Shown here piece after piece: positions 21,781 to 31,985 of a stretch of 64,000 nucleotides of DNA. This stretch comes from Mytilinidion resinicola. Its lineage: Eukaryota > Ascomycota > Dothideomycetes > Mytilinidiales > Mytilinidiaceae. Where the stretch lies: positions 857,241 through 921,240 of the forward strand of contig NW_022985438.1 in NCBI RefSeq assembly GCF_010093595.1. The letters are read 5' to 3'. The position numbers and the translations under genes were made by a program. The notes under the pieces were generated by a model. The model ran no database searches and was not told the DNA's origin. It saw only the letters and a list, made by a program, of their open reading frames with translations. Position 1 is the stretch's first letter; every line of letters begins with the position of its first letter.

Positions 21781-22052
21781 TGTGAGACTCAGGTTGAAAT
21801 TGATGTGAACTCTGATTTCTATAGACGTCTAGCTAGTTGTATATATACTAGAGGAAGGAAGGGGGCCACCCCCAGGGTGGCGCGCTAGTAAGTTCAGATG
21901 AGCCCTGCACAGCTGAGGCTTCAGCTCGGTTCTCTACAGCTGAGATTTCAGCTGGGTTCTCTACAGCTGATGTTCGGAGAGTAGCTTTCTGGCATATGAG
22001 TTGTTGATCCTAGGTTGTAGTGCTGCAACCTGAGTGTGAGAGCAGACTGGCA
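21781..22052 (-). mobile_element. Copia-like LTR remnant, copy B (inverted relative to copy A)
   Basis: Reading the minus strand, it starts TG near 22052, contains CTACAACCTAGGATCAACA then ACTCATA, and ends GAGTTCACATCAATTT, CAACCTGAGTCTCACA at 21781, matching head and tail of copy A. Inside (21905-21975) a 27-bp unit of the type CTGAG-TTCAGCT-GGTTCTC followed by TACAG is repeated twice. No 5-bp target duplication is visible. It separates two unrelated gene fragments. Confidence 0.6.
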
Positions 22053-22310
22053 TTGACTTGCCCTCCACTTTCCTAGCCACCAACGCGTGCATCGAGAACG
22101 TTGAGGGACAGCAAGAAGCCACACGCCTCGTCGTTGTCCAGAGACTCCCTTCGACGGACCCTGTTCCACACGCGCACGCCCTGACCAACGCCTTCCGGAA
22201 CCTCCACGCCAACTTCTACGTCGTCCTCTACGCCCCTCGCCCACCACTCATCCGCAACGCCAACAGTGGCGTGGAGACTCGGGGAGAGTACTTAACAGGC
22301 AGAAGGCTTT
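22053..22310. other. Unidentified open sequence
   Basis: Plus-strand frame FLATNACIENVEGQQEATRL followed by HALTNAFRNLHANFYVVLYA is open and hydrophobic in places. Not recognised; may be another captured fragment between the LTR remnant and the SAT fragment. Confidence 0.3.
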
Positions 22311-22800
22311 GGATCATGCGTCGGGGTAGCCAAGGATGCCCTGGACGCTACCTCGACCGAACCATGGTCCACCATTGTCACAAACATTTCCGAACAATCG
22401 GCTAGAGTAGCTCTTGCCGAGTTCCACCAGAAGACTGGCATTTCACTGTCCAATCAGGCCTACGTTAGGGCTGTGAGCGTGATGGTCCTCACGATCAGCG
22501 GACCTCCCTCCACGACAAAGCGGCTTTTCAAGGAATCCGAATCGTTCAGCAAGAACCACCGCGTTCCAATCCCAGTCTACGCTCCCTATCACGCGCAGCA
22601 CCTCTACAACGATTCCGACGTTGCACGGATTATCGACCCGAAGATGTCGCACGGATCATCGAGCCGAAGACACGAGAATTCTTCAAGGAGTACCGCCCAT
22701 ACAGCTTAGTCCACTCCGCGTCTTCAGGAAAATGCCATACCGCCACCAGCACCCTCGAGCTTGTCGAGCTCGCGCTGAAGGAGATGCTGAGCGCTCCCTA
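22311..22800 (+). pseudogene. Fragment of non-reducing polyketide synthase: SAT (starter-unit acyltransferase) domain
   Basis: The frame ALDATSTEPWSTIVTNISE, EFHQKTGISLSNQAYVRAV, VLTISGPPSTTKRLFKESE, VPIPVYAPYHAQHLYNDSD is the C-terminal half of a fungal SAT domain: the ISGPPST strand and the active-site His segment APYHAQHLY are both intact. The N-terminal half with the catalytic Cys (GxCxG) is absent. A 26-bp tandem duplication (GACGTTGCACGGATTATCGA / GATGTCGCACGGATCATCGA, about 22616-22667) moves the reading frame, so downstream TREFFKEYRPYSLVHSASSG and STLELVELALKEMLSAP are out of phase. KS, AT, PT and ACP domains are missing. Parent is probably a melanin- or pigment-type NR-PKS (inference). 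Confidence 0.8.
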
Positions 22801-23052
22801 TCACCTTATGAGATGCGGAAGATTCGGGGGCTGAGGAGTACGGACATTCATGAGGCACTCGGATATGCGGATAGCTCGTGAGTTGCGCGGATGGATGACG
22901 GCGACAATTCGGCACTGATACGCCAGGCAGGAGACACCATTCGAGGTTGGAGACGGAGGTCGCTCTGAGCTGGAAGGCCGGCTGGCTGGCTTGAAGCTGG
23001 AGGTTCAAGAAGGTTACAAATCTGTACGAGAACATCTTCGGCGCCCTCAAGG
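22801..23052 (+). pseudogene. Unidentified spliced gene fragment
   Basis: MRKIRGLRSTDIHEALGYAD then SS continues across a canonical 49-bp intron at 22878-22926 (GTGAGT donor, CTGATAC branch-like, GCCAG acceptor) into QETPFEVGDGGRSELEGRL, AGLKLEVQEGYKSVREHL and a stop at 23052. The second exon is predicted coiled coil. It begins where SAT similarity ends, so it comes from a different gene. Confidence 0.4.
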
Positions 23053-26000
23053 TAGATAGGCAGATCATGAATCGTTTCAGTGCCGTTTCTTATATATCCT
23101 ATGCGTGCCGCTGTGTGGTGATACCCACAGAGCGGAGCATGGTCTCAGAAAAACGACAGTTTCCCTCCTCAAACGCAGTTCAGTGCTATCAGTGCATATC
23201 ATCCTTTTAATATCGCGGCCGCTGCATTGTGACCAGCCTATGTATGCTGAATGAGGAGGAGCTCGACTGCCGTTCTCTCGCTCTCCCGCATCGCCGAAGC
23301 GACTCTGTTGCTTAGCTTTGCAGGCAGTTATTCGCAGCAGGGCCTACAGTTGCGTTCTTCCTGTCGCTCTAGCAGATTCGCCGCAGTTTGGTTGCTGAGT
23401 GCGATGCCCTCGATGGGGCCCGTGCTTTGATATCTCCATCGGGCGGCTGCCGTGTTTGCCTCTCGACAATCCGCAACACCACGACTCTGAACTTCCCAAT
23501 TCTTCTCTTGTCACTTCCGTACCGACTCTATAGCTTCTTCAGCTTCGAATAAAACCAGAAGTACCGTTCTCCGCGGCAAAAGAGGATCCAGACGGCCACA
23601 GCGGCGAGGAGGACGTTCGGGGGTCCGCTCAGGCAGATGCTCTGCGACAGCCTCAAGCTCACGACACCCAAGGCCTCTTACTTCCTCGGACGCAGTCGCA
23701 CCTCTCGGTGATCTCCTAAGTATAGCGGGAAGACATCTACGCTCTTTATCTCACTCAAAACACCAAACGGCGATGCGGGGCGGCCAACGGAGAGCCCACG
23801 ACTACGGCGACAAGGCCGCGACAGCTGCGCCGACCAGTATACCCGCTTTCCAGTCCCGTCGCTCGCTTGTCCCATTGGGGAGAATAGACTGGCTCGGCGA
23901 GAAACCGGCAAAGGCCACAAGCCAGCGAAGGGCCGTCACTGACTGAAGTACACAAGGGCGACGGAGACCATCATGGCGCGACAGCTGCGGAGCTGCAGAG
24001 GATCGAACAGAGCACGACGACGAAGAGACCCCACGGATGTCCACCGAGAAGGATTAGGCTGTCAACGGAGGCCATGTTCCCGTCACCACAGAGCTTCAGT
24101 AGGAGAATATTAGCCCGTCGCCGATGCGGTTCAAGATCTGAAGCAGGCGGGCCTAGAGGATGACAGGACCAACGCGACTCCAAGACGCTTCCAGCGGTAG
24201 ACCGGAAGCGGTAAGAAGCTTAAGCTTTCTCGGCCGGTGGCTAACAGCGGAACGGAGTAGGATACCCAAGCCAGAGACTAACCCTCGTCGAAAACCTCGA
24301 CGCCTTGCTAGTAACCAGCGAGCCCACGACGACCAGCCTTTGCACAAAGGCAGACCGAACGGCGGCGTTGACGAAGGACTTCATCGGGAGTGAAGCATAT
24401 GAGAACTGCGCCTGCGCATGCCACGGTATTGCGCGAAGAAAATGGGTTGAGAAGCGGCGATCGATACCCTGAGGCGTTGTCGACACCCACGCTCTCACTC
24501 AACACTGACTGTCGGCCTCCTACTTTACTAGCGACTTCTGATCCTACGAGCTCTTCTTTAGGCACCAGCGCGTGCCTCAGCTTCGACAAGCGGGGATACT
24601 GGAATCGCTCAACGGTCTACTGACGACGAATACGGAATCTCCTCAACAATAGTATGGCGCAGGCACATAATAACATCCAAGTTCTCGGTAGTAAAAGTCC
24701 TGTACTTGCAGGGCAAGAAGACGCGGAGCACGATCCGAACGTGAAACGAGAGGAATCGTAAGGAGAACCAAAGAATCCTAGCCGGGATAGACACAGGCGG
24801 CGGACTTCCCATTTGACAACAGCCTCGTCTCTGGCTTCTTTAGCTCTGAACGCACGACTTCGATCGGAACACCGTTAATCTTGAACTCTGGCAACTGTGG
24901 ACTCGCTCATGGCCGGCGGTCGGCTCGACGATACTGCACATAGCCCCTCCGCTGTTCCAGCGCATCTCGCGCTCGCCAGAGTCTCGGCTTCAAGCAGGAG
25001 CTGATGTGTACACTTCTAGCCAAGATCATCTCCGATACACGTTCCGATAGCTACAGGCAGGAGGCTTAGATGCGCCAGAAATACAAGCACGACAACGGAG
25101 ACATCCTAGCGATCAGCCGATACGGTCTTTGCCGTACCACTTCGAAGGCCCAGCACGGTAGGGCGAACGATATCTTTAATCCGGAGTCGCCAGGAGGAAG
25201 AAGCGGTCTGAACCTTGAGTAGTGCTCCAGAGCTCTCTTCTTGAAGCCAAACATCCGCCACTCTCGCCAGAGGTTCTCCAGTACCACTTCCAGGGGAACC
25301 AAGAGCAGCTCTGTATCTGCATTCTTTCCAGATCTCTTCTTCGAAACATTCTGCGCTTGCTGCCATTACCAGTACTCTGATGTCGATTCATCTCGCAGCG
25401 ATGCATCCGATAGAGCCTTGTCCGCGTGCGCATTTCTGGCCCTTTGGTATCTTCTCCATCACTTGGACAGGAGCCTGGACATCCACTATCGACAATTCTA
25501 CGCATCGCGCGTCAGAGACCCAATGTGGGTCCAGTCGAAGCACCATAACACAACTCTCAAGCTCTCCCAAGACATCAACATCTCCCCAGAATCTGGGGGG
25601 GTGCATGGGTGGCGTTGAGATAAAACACACCACGTGGGAAACGTCGGGACCAATCATGGAGGCAGGCTACACAGCACCTCAACCTCCAGAGCCATGGAGA
25701 GGAGCTTCCACCGGAGACACCAGAGCACACCGCTTTGGCAACATCGGGACTAACGATGCCACAGAACACTTCAACATCCAGAACCAGATCCAAAACCAGA
25801 ATATCAGGCGGCCTCCGAGGGCACGATTCTTCCGAGAGAAACATCTAGGAGAGTTGGTAAAACGTGCGAAGACTGAAACTGAACAAGAGAATACCTGCGA
25901 GAACTAGAATGACTGCTGATAAGGGACAGGAAACCTCTTGACTGAAAAAGATGAAAGCTGTGCGACCTAGGAGGGAAGCTGAGGTTTGAAATCGACGTGC

Positions 26001-26370
26001 TATGACCTAGGAGACTTTGGGTAGACACTAAGAGAGCCAACACCCATGAAGTATGGAAGCAACGATGAGAGGACATGTTGACTGAGTTGAAGAAAGGGAT
26101 CAAGCCCACGACGACATCAAAGAGCGGACTAATGAGCAGACGAAAGCGCGTTCAGCACACAGGACGAAACCCTTACCCGACGGAAAGATTGAAGGAGAAT
26201 GCCACTCATGGCTAGACACATAACGGAAATTGCAACAGAAGGGATTGGCTGGGAAGAAGGCCGCGAGAAGAAGGACCGACGATGCGCAAGCCAGCAGACT
26301 GAAGGTGAGAGAGAAAGAAGCACGGGAAACATGCTAACCGTCGAGCAGAGCAATCTCGAAAAGGCTGCGC
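23053..26370. other. Gene-free stretch, origin unclear
   Basis: Many short open frames on both strands, none with recognisable motifs. 23580-24600 is relatively G+C-rich and A/G-biased on the plus strand. 25380-25907 contains the longest plus-strand frame (175 aa, Thr/Pro/Gln-rich, NIQNQIQNQN) whose composition is unlike a conserved protein. No tRNA, LTR or transposase motif was recognised. Confidence 0.35.
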
Positions 26371-28091
26371 CTTAGTACCTACCTTCCCACCTATCTCTAC
26401 ACCTACCTTTGACTGAGCCTCCCTTGATATGCCCTACCTTTGGGGGCGCCTATCTTTGCGAGAGATTTTCCTACTTCAGAGGTCCCGGAACGTGACATCG
26501 AAGAAACACTGAACACCAAACAAGTGGAGCAAAACGACGATGCGCCAAAAGTTCAGGACCAGATGAAGTCGAAAGGCAAACGTGGCTCGTGGCCAAGGAG
26601 AATTGAAAGACCGCGTATGACCAGAAGGCCCAGGTCGTTGGGAACCATTGGTGCCCGGAGACTACTTGATACGACTGAACCTACCGGAGACTACGAATGG
26701 AATTAGGACTAGACGTCCAATCGGACAGGAAAGAAAGCGCTCTGTGGGTTTGAAAATGCCAAATGACCATGACAACTTCGAATAAGCTTGAAGTTTACCC
26801 GGCGACCATTGGTGACCGGGGGCAGAAGCGTCCGAGATTCAGCGGTTGAGACACCCAAGCATACTGGCAAGTAAATAAGAAGAGGAGGTCACTCTGAATG
26901 CTGTCGGCCTCCGATGCGAGGAGTTCAACGCGTAAGAATTCAGAAGCTCGATCAAGCTGGCAAGTGACTAGGAGAACATATTTTCCCTGGGGACCATCGG
27001 TGGCCCAGGCCACCTACCTGCAGAAAGATGCCAAGATCTCGATATCGAAGAAGTGGAAACAGATCAAGGACAGAAGCAAGACGATGGACTTGAGATCCAC
27101 CCTGGGAGCCATCGGTGCCCAGGGAGACAACCCTGCGACTTAGCGGCTTACCTTTCGACCCTTTGCCTGAAATGAGAACAGAATGCTAGGAAATCTATCC
27201 ATGACGACCATCTGAAATAGATCGAAAAGATATTGCACTCACGACTTCATGCGAACACCTACCTTTGTATTGGATTGGCATAGGTAGACTTGCAGGATGA
27301 AAGATGTTCAGAGAAGAGTCTAAAGAGAAGCAATGCGGACCTACTGTGGCGAAAGGAATGAGGAGACGTTTCAGAACGCCGAGAAATGAGCTTCATGAAA
27401 GAATACTGAAGACAGATGACGTCGACCCACCTTTGCCTCGTGAGATTCGAAGGCACTCGGAGATATCAAGGACTGGGATCTGAGAGAAGATGGAAAAGAG
27501 GATGGAAAAAATAGCGAGCAGGGACCTACCTTGGCAAGAGATATGTTTGAGGAATTCGAGACTCGAGCAAAAGATTCGTCGGAACGTAAAAGCAGACATT
27601 CATGGAGCAAGCATAGCAGCAAGAGGAGGAATGCGGAGTCCCAGAAAGATTTGAGGGCTTCCAAGAGCTAGGACTTGAACAAGGACCTACCTTAGACAAG
27701 AAAATCCAAAAGCTTTCAAAAGTTCGAAGATGAAGAAAGACTGATGCGAAGCTGAAAAGGATGAAGATTGAAGCCGACAAGATCTAAGTTCTGGAAAGAA
27801 AGAAGACCGAGAAGAAGCAGAGGTTCCACAAAGATCGAACGGGCTGAGCATTTGTAAAGAGGAATAATCTCGTCTTACCGTCAGGGTCGGCACTTCACGT
27901 CTCACCTGTCCAGCACGATGTCGATTTCGAAGACTGGAAGCAATCTCAGACCAGGGGTTCAACTCGGAGCTCACCAGAACGATGTGAAGATGTCTCTCCA
28001 TGAGAGCCGTGGGAGGCGTCATCCACCAGAAATCCTTGATCGAGTCGACTTGGTCCCAGCCAGCGATGAACCTTGGGACATTGGAATCCAT
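26370..28091 (-). other. Minus-strand exon-intron array, possible intron-rich gene (delta)
   Basis: An ATG at 28091 opens MDSNVPRFIAGWDQVDSIKD, FWWMTPPTALMERHLHIVL (39 codons, ending in phase at a GTGAGC donor at 27974). Donor-like sites then recur: GTGAGA 27905, GTAAGA 27878, GTAGGT 27690, GTAGGT 27529, GTGGGT 27430, GTAGGT 27262, GTAAGC 27151, GTAGGT 27017 and several GTAGGT near 26380-26440. Most are preceded by (C/T)AAAG or CTAAG. Exon ends before 27690, 27529 and 27430 resemble each other (CGA-CTTTTGAA or CGAGT-TCGAA, about 25-30 bp before AAG). The full splice pattern cannot be fixed by eye, so this is either one gene with many short duplicated exons or a relic of it. Confidence 0.35.
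26640..27124. repeat. Four near-palindromic hairpins, core ACCATYGGTG
   Basis: Sites at about 26640-26658 (GGGAACCATTGGTGCCCGG), 26798-26820 (CCCGGCGACCATTGGTGACC then GGG), 26985-27009 (CCCTGGGGACCATCGGTGGC then CCAGG) and 27101-27124 (CCTGGGAGCCATCGGTGCCC then AGGG). Each can fold on itself with GC-rich arms around a CCATYGG core. Arms differ between copies but keep pairing, suggesting that structure or symmetry is conserved rather than coding. Spacing is about 160, 186 and 116 bp. They lie inside array delta; at least one directly follows a GTAGGT donor. Confidence 0.6.
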
Positions 28092-29021
28092 CCAGCGGCT
28101 GTGGCGGTGTTGCTAGTGGCGGTGAGGCGCACCAATGCACGGGCCACCTTACCAGGAAAGGGGATGTTTTTCGACTGATGTTTTCTTCTCTTGAGGACGC
28201 TGGGATGTCTCAGGGGATTGCTAGGAGATGCGGAGAGGATGTGGTATGGCGTTGACTGGAGGCAGTAGCGAAGAAGACTCGGTGTTGCGGCACAGGTCAG
28301 GTGAGGAGGCGACAAAGACGCGTCAACGACGCCGCTGGCGACGATGCAGGATTAGGGCATCCAAGAGAAGAGCCGGCTGTCCCAGATCAGGTCGAAGACG
28401 AGAAAAAAATGGTGCGGCGGTATGAAGACATGCTGCGTCGTGCCGACTTGGGGAGTGTGGTGGATGGCTCCACACCAGCATGTCCAAACCATCTGTCTCA
28501 TGCAGCTACTTGCTGAGAGGCAGTATGAGATAGCCCGGACCCTATTCCAAAGGCTGAAGCAAAGCTGCTGATGAGGAACGGAGGGTGATGAGGCTGGTTG
28601 GGTGGGATGGCTCTGCGGGTCGATCGACTCGGTCAGCCGCGCCAGAGACTTCCAGGAGGTTAGCAAGCCGCATGCGGTGGTTAGTCTGGGTCGAATGAGT
28701 CTCGAGAGACGGTAGCAGCTTTAGAGCTGCTTCGTTGTCGTGGTTGTGAATAGGGTGGGGGTGTTGGTGGGTGGAGGGGCGGCAGGGCTACAGGGCTTCT
28801 GAGAATTTTGTGTGGGAACGCCAATAGACTTGTTTGGCGAGAGATCCGTGGGACAACAGGGCAGCCCGCATTGAACAGAGGCACAGCATCGCTTTTCGAC
28901 ATTCACGTCCTCCCAAAACACCACCAAGAGAATGCCCTTCACCATCGCACCTGCTTCATGACCCTCCGCATTGCCATTTCGAGCTTTCACGAGGCACCAC
29001 CCCCTTCTCAAACGCAGCACC
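28092..29021. other. Intergenic; upstream region of SLX4
   Basis: No gene recognised. Runs from the divergent start of array delta to the SLX4 ATG. Includes short G/T-rich and CCACCACC-rich patches near 28730-28790 and a C/A-rich leader just before 29022. Confidence 0.4.
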
Positions 29022-31985
29022 ATGGACGCATCTCCCCGCCGTCACTCGACATCCCCGAGCCATCAACAACGCGCCGCCATGTCCCCGCCATCGTCGCCCC
29101 TACCCTCACCTTCGGAATTCTTCTCGAAGAAGGGGGGCGGCGCGTTAAGGAGTGGCTCGAAGGCAGCCCCAGTGCCGGACAGAGCTTTCACAGGCTCTGC
29201 CACCGCGGGCAGCTTAATCAAGAGCAGGCAATTGAGCCTGGCCGCAGAAGATCTCGCCGGGGAAGAGAAACCCAAGAGGCAGCGGAAACAGCTTTCTGAA
29301 GTGGACGCCAACGCTAATGCGCCTAAGAAAGCCAGCAAACGCTCTGCCAAAGCCTCCGAGACCAAGCCTGGCCCCGATGTCGTAGCAAAGAAGCCCAGAA
29401 AGCGGAAGGAAACCATAGACACTACGACTCCAAATCCTCCACCATCTAAATCCGATGCAGGCGTAGCGACCACTTCTGCTCCCTCCGCGAATGCTCTCGA
29501 GAAAGCCGATGCCCCAGTACCTCCGAAATCCAAACCGACGAAGCCTCGAAAGCCTAGGGTGCCCAAGGAGAAGGCAGAGGCTCAGACAAAGCTGAAGAAG
29601 GGCAAAATCACCAAGCCAGGCACGGTCAGCGCAAAATCGAAAGAAATTGAGTTTACTCAAGAATACAACTTCGAATCCAAGACTACCGGTGTCAAATCTG
29701 CGCATTTCCACCCGAACAAGGAGGATATGGCGCCTAAAATGGACGACACATTACTTTTGGATGCTGGGGAGATGATCAACCTCGAAATCCCTGTGCCTTC
29801 ACCTAGAGTCCGGGATACAGTATTGCCAGCAACTGTGAAGGGAACCGGGAACGACGCAATGGACAAGATTGCTATTGGGGAAAAGCCTACAAGGGTCGAT
29901 GAGCCCCTTTCACTTGATGCCGCAGTCAAGAGGAGAACCGATTGGACACCGACTAAGGATACGGAAATCATTATGCTAGATGAAGTCACGCCGGTCAATT
30001 CCAAGGTCGGGGATTCTCCAGAAGCTCACAAGAAACTTGCGTTCACCAGCATAATCGCTACCTACGCTTATGCAAACACATCAGAGGCTGTCACTACGGA
30101 GGCTGTTACTCGAAAAGTCTCTGGGGAGGCATTGACAAAGCGGAGACGTATAGAGCTTGTGGATATCCCTAGCCAGCATCCCAATACCGAAGTTACCAAA
30201 GCACTAAGGAAAAAAGCGACTACAATTACCGACCTCGTCACAGGACAGTACAAGCCAAATGGCCTAGATGACGTTGCGGCTGGTGCCACCAGTAATTTCT
30301 TCGGTCCTCGGGCAGGCGTACTTCCTGTAGCTGGAGCAATAGGAAACAATGCGAAAGCGTTGCTAGCGCCGAAACCTGCAAGGAAACGTGCTCCTCGCGA
30401 GAAGTCGCCGACGAAGGCCGATCCCAAGACTAAGAAGGGGACGAAACAGCCCAAATCACAGCCCAAACTCGTCGCTGACAAGCTTCTGTCGCCCTCAACT
30501 GCTGCGAGGAAATGGAACAAGCAGGAAATCTTGTTTGGGACTTCGAGTCAGCTGGCACGTGACGAGTCTCCGCAACTCATTCGTCAGATCCAGCTAGCGA
30601 TTCGCGAATCGGAGGCTGAAGCGGAAGCGAATGCTTCAATTCACCAAGCCACCGAATCCGTGGTGAGCGATTCAATACGTAGCAAGAAGCTTTCGAAGTT
30701 CACCGCCAGTCGGACGCTGTGGTCTGCAGCCGCTCGAGACGACGATAACCAATTCTGGAACCCCCCCGCGCCATCACCACGTAATGTCCATCCCGAGATA
30801 GATGGCTCGTTCGTTGATATCGACACGTTCAACGACGATGGAGATGCGCCAGCTGAAATGACAGACTCGGAATTTCATTCGATCGAGCAGTTTGGCGAGT
30901 TTAAGGAATTCCCGAGTGAACAACAAGGCTCGGGATCCCTTCCTACCGGAGATTTTTGCAATTCGAAGGACTCCCCGGCTGAAAAGCAAGACTCTGGATT
31001 CCATTATATCGAGGAGTTTCACGATTTCAAAGATGTCCCACGCCGCGCTGAATCAAAGCCGCCCCATACTGCTTCTAACAGCATCATCCAACTCGATGGC
31101 CCAGCTGATGAATCTAGATTCCTCGATATTGAAGACTTCCAGCGACCTCAGGTCGGTGAGAATCAGCAGGGTGATTCTGCCTTAGCAGCCTCTAGCCACA
31201 TCAAATTACTTGAGAATAGAGAGGCGCACGCAACCAAATCCCAAGCCAGCCCTTCTAAAATTCCCACTGCAAAGAAACCTCGTGGACGACCGCCCAAATC
31301 CAAAACCACCATTACTATTCCTACAAAGAAGACAAAGCGAGCGAAATCATCACCAAAGAAGAAGACGCAAGCCAGCCGCGCTCTCCCAAGCACACCTCCG
31401 CGCAAGAAGAAAACCCTCGACTTTGTCCACATCGACGAGATCCAAGACTCGGAAGCCGAAAGCCCCCTCTCTCCTTCCCCACCTCGCAACCGCAAAGCGA
31501 ACGCGCCAACCCTCTCGTCTCCCCTCCAACTCCGCCCCTCCCTAGCAGTCAAGGAGATCGATCTCGAGCAAGTCAAGCACGACCGTGAAGTCGCCGAGAA
31601 GTTGAAGGCAGAGAAACTTGCCGCGAAAGTTGAGGCCGCCAAGCTCGCAGAGGCGGCTATGCGGCGAGACCTATTTCCCAAGATCACGACTACAGTCAAG
31701 GGAGCACCAAGGACGACGGATCCGTCAAAACCTAGCTGGTATGAGAAGATTCTAATGTACGATCCCATCGTCTTGGAAGATTTGACTGCGTGGCTCAACG
31801 CGCAGGGCGTGCGTTGGTTTGTAACGATTAAGCGGAAGGGGAGGGGGAAGAAGAAGGCGGGTGAGGCTGCTGGTGCGGAAGATGATATGGAGGTGGTGGA
31901 GAAGGAGCTCGAGGCGAAGATGGTGCAGAATTGGTGCGAGGAGAACAGCATTTGCTGTACCTATCGGGAGGGGACGAGGCATTAG
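29022..31985 (+). CDS. SLX4: Slx4, scaffold/regulatory subunit of the Slx1-Slx4 structure-specific endonuclease
   Basis: Single-exon 987-aa protein. The C-terminal 100 residues (LFPKITTTVKGAPR, PSWYEKILMYDPIVLEDLTA, WLNAQGVRW, MVQNWCEENSICCTYREG) are the conserved Slx4 C-terminal domain that binds and activates the GIY-YIG nuclease Slx1. An AT-hook-like KKPRGRPPKS lies near residue 751 and is followed by basic KKTKRAKSSPKKKT and the DFVHIDEIQDSEAES motif common in fungal Slx4. The remainder is disordered and Lys/Ser/Pro-rich. Residues about 605-710 hold degenerate acidic repeats of the type SxFHxIExFxxFKxxP. The start was set at ATG 29022 (context CAGCACCATGGAC); the frame runs 17 codons further up without an ATG, and a second Met lies 20 codons downstream. 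Role known for the family: resolving branched DNA at stalled forks and recombination intermediates in the nucleus. Confidence 0.9.
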   Translation: MDASPRRHSTSPSHQQRAAMSPPSSPLPSPSEFFSKKGGGALRSGSKAAPVPDRAFTGSATAGSLIKSRQLSLAAEDLAGEEKPKRQRKQLSEVDANANAPKKASKRSAKASETKPGPDVVAKKPRKRKETIDTTTPNPPPSKSDAGVATTSAPSANALEKADAPVPPKSKPTKPRKPRVPKEKAEAQTKLKKGKITKPGTVSAKSKEIEFTQEYNFESKTTGVKSAHFHPNKEDMAPKMDDTLLLDAGEMINLEIPVPSPRVRDTVLPATVKGTGNDAMDKIAIGEKPTRVDEPLSLDAAVKRRTDWTPTKDTEIIMLDEVTPVNSKVGDSPEAHKKLAFTSIIATYAYANTSEAVTTEAVTRKVSGEALTKRRRIELVDIPSQHPNTEVTKALRKKATTITDLVTGQYKPNGLDDVAAGATSNFFGPRAGVLPVAGAIGNNAKALLAPKPARKRAPREKSPTKADPKTKKGTKQPKSQPKLVADKLLSPSTAARKWNKQEILFGTSSQLARDESPQLIRQIQLAIRESEAEAEANASIHQATESVVSDSIRSKKLSKFTASRTLWSAAARDDDNQFWNPPAPSPRNVHPEIDGSFVDIDTFNDDGDAPAEMTDSEFHSIEQFGEFKEFPSEQQGSGSLPTGDFCNSKDSPAEKQDSGFHYIEEFHDFKDVPRRAESKPPHTASNSIIQLDGPADESRFLDIEDFQRPQVGENQQGDSALAASSHIKLLENREAHATKSQASPSKIPTAKKPRGRPPKSKTTITIPTKKTKRAKSSPKKKTQASRALPSTPPRKKKTLDFVHIDEIQDSEAESPLSPSPPRNRKANAPTLSSPLQLRPSLAVKEIDLEQVKHDREVAEKLKAEKLAAKVEAAKLAEAAMRRDLFPKITTTVKGAPRTTDPSKPSWYEKILMYDPIVLEDLTAWLNAQGVRWFVTIKRKGRGKKKAGEAAGAEDDMEVVEKELEAKMVQNWCEENSICCTYREGTRH

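Noticed and set aside
24609..24812. Minus-strand frame starting MGSPPPVSIPARILW
   Set aside because: Short, no neighbouring exon in frame, no motif; kept only as part of the unexplained 23-26 kb stretch.
31163..31951. 262-codon minus-strand open frame
   Set aside because: It lies antisense to the conserved C-terminal half of SLX4.
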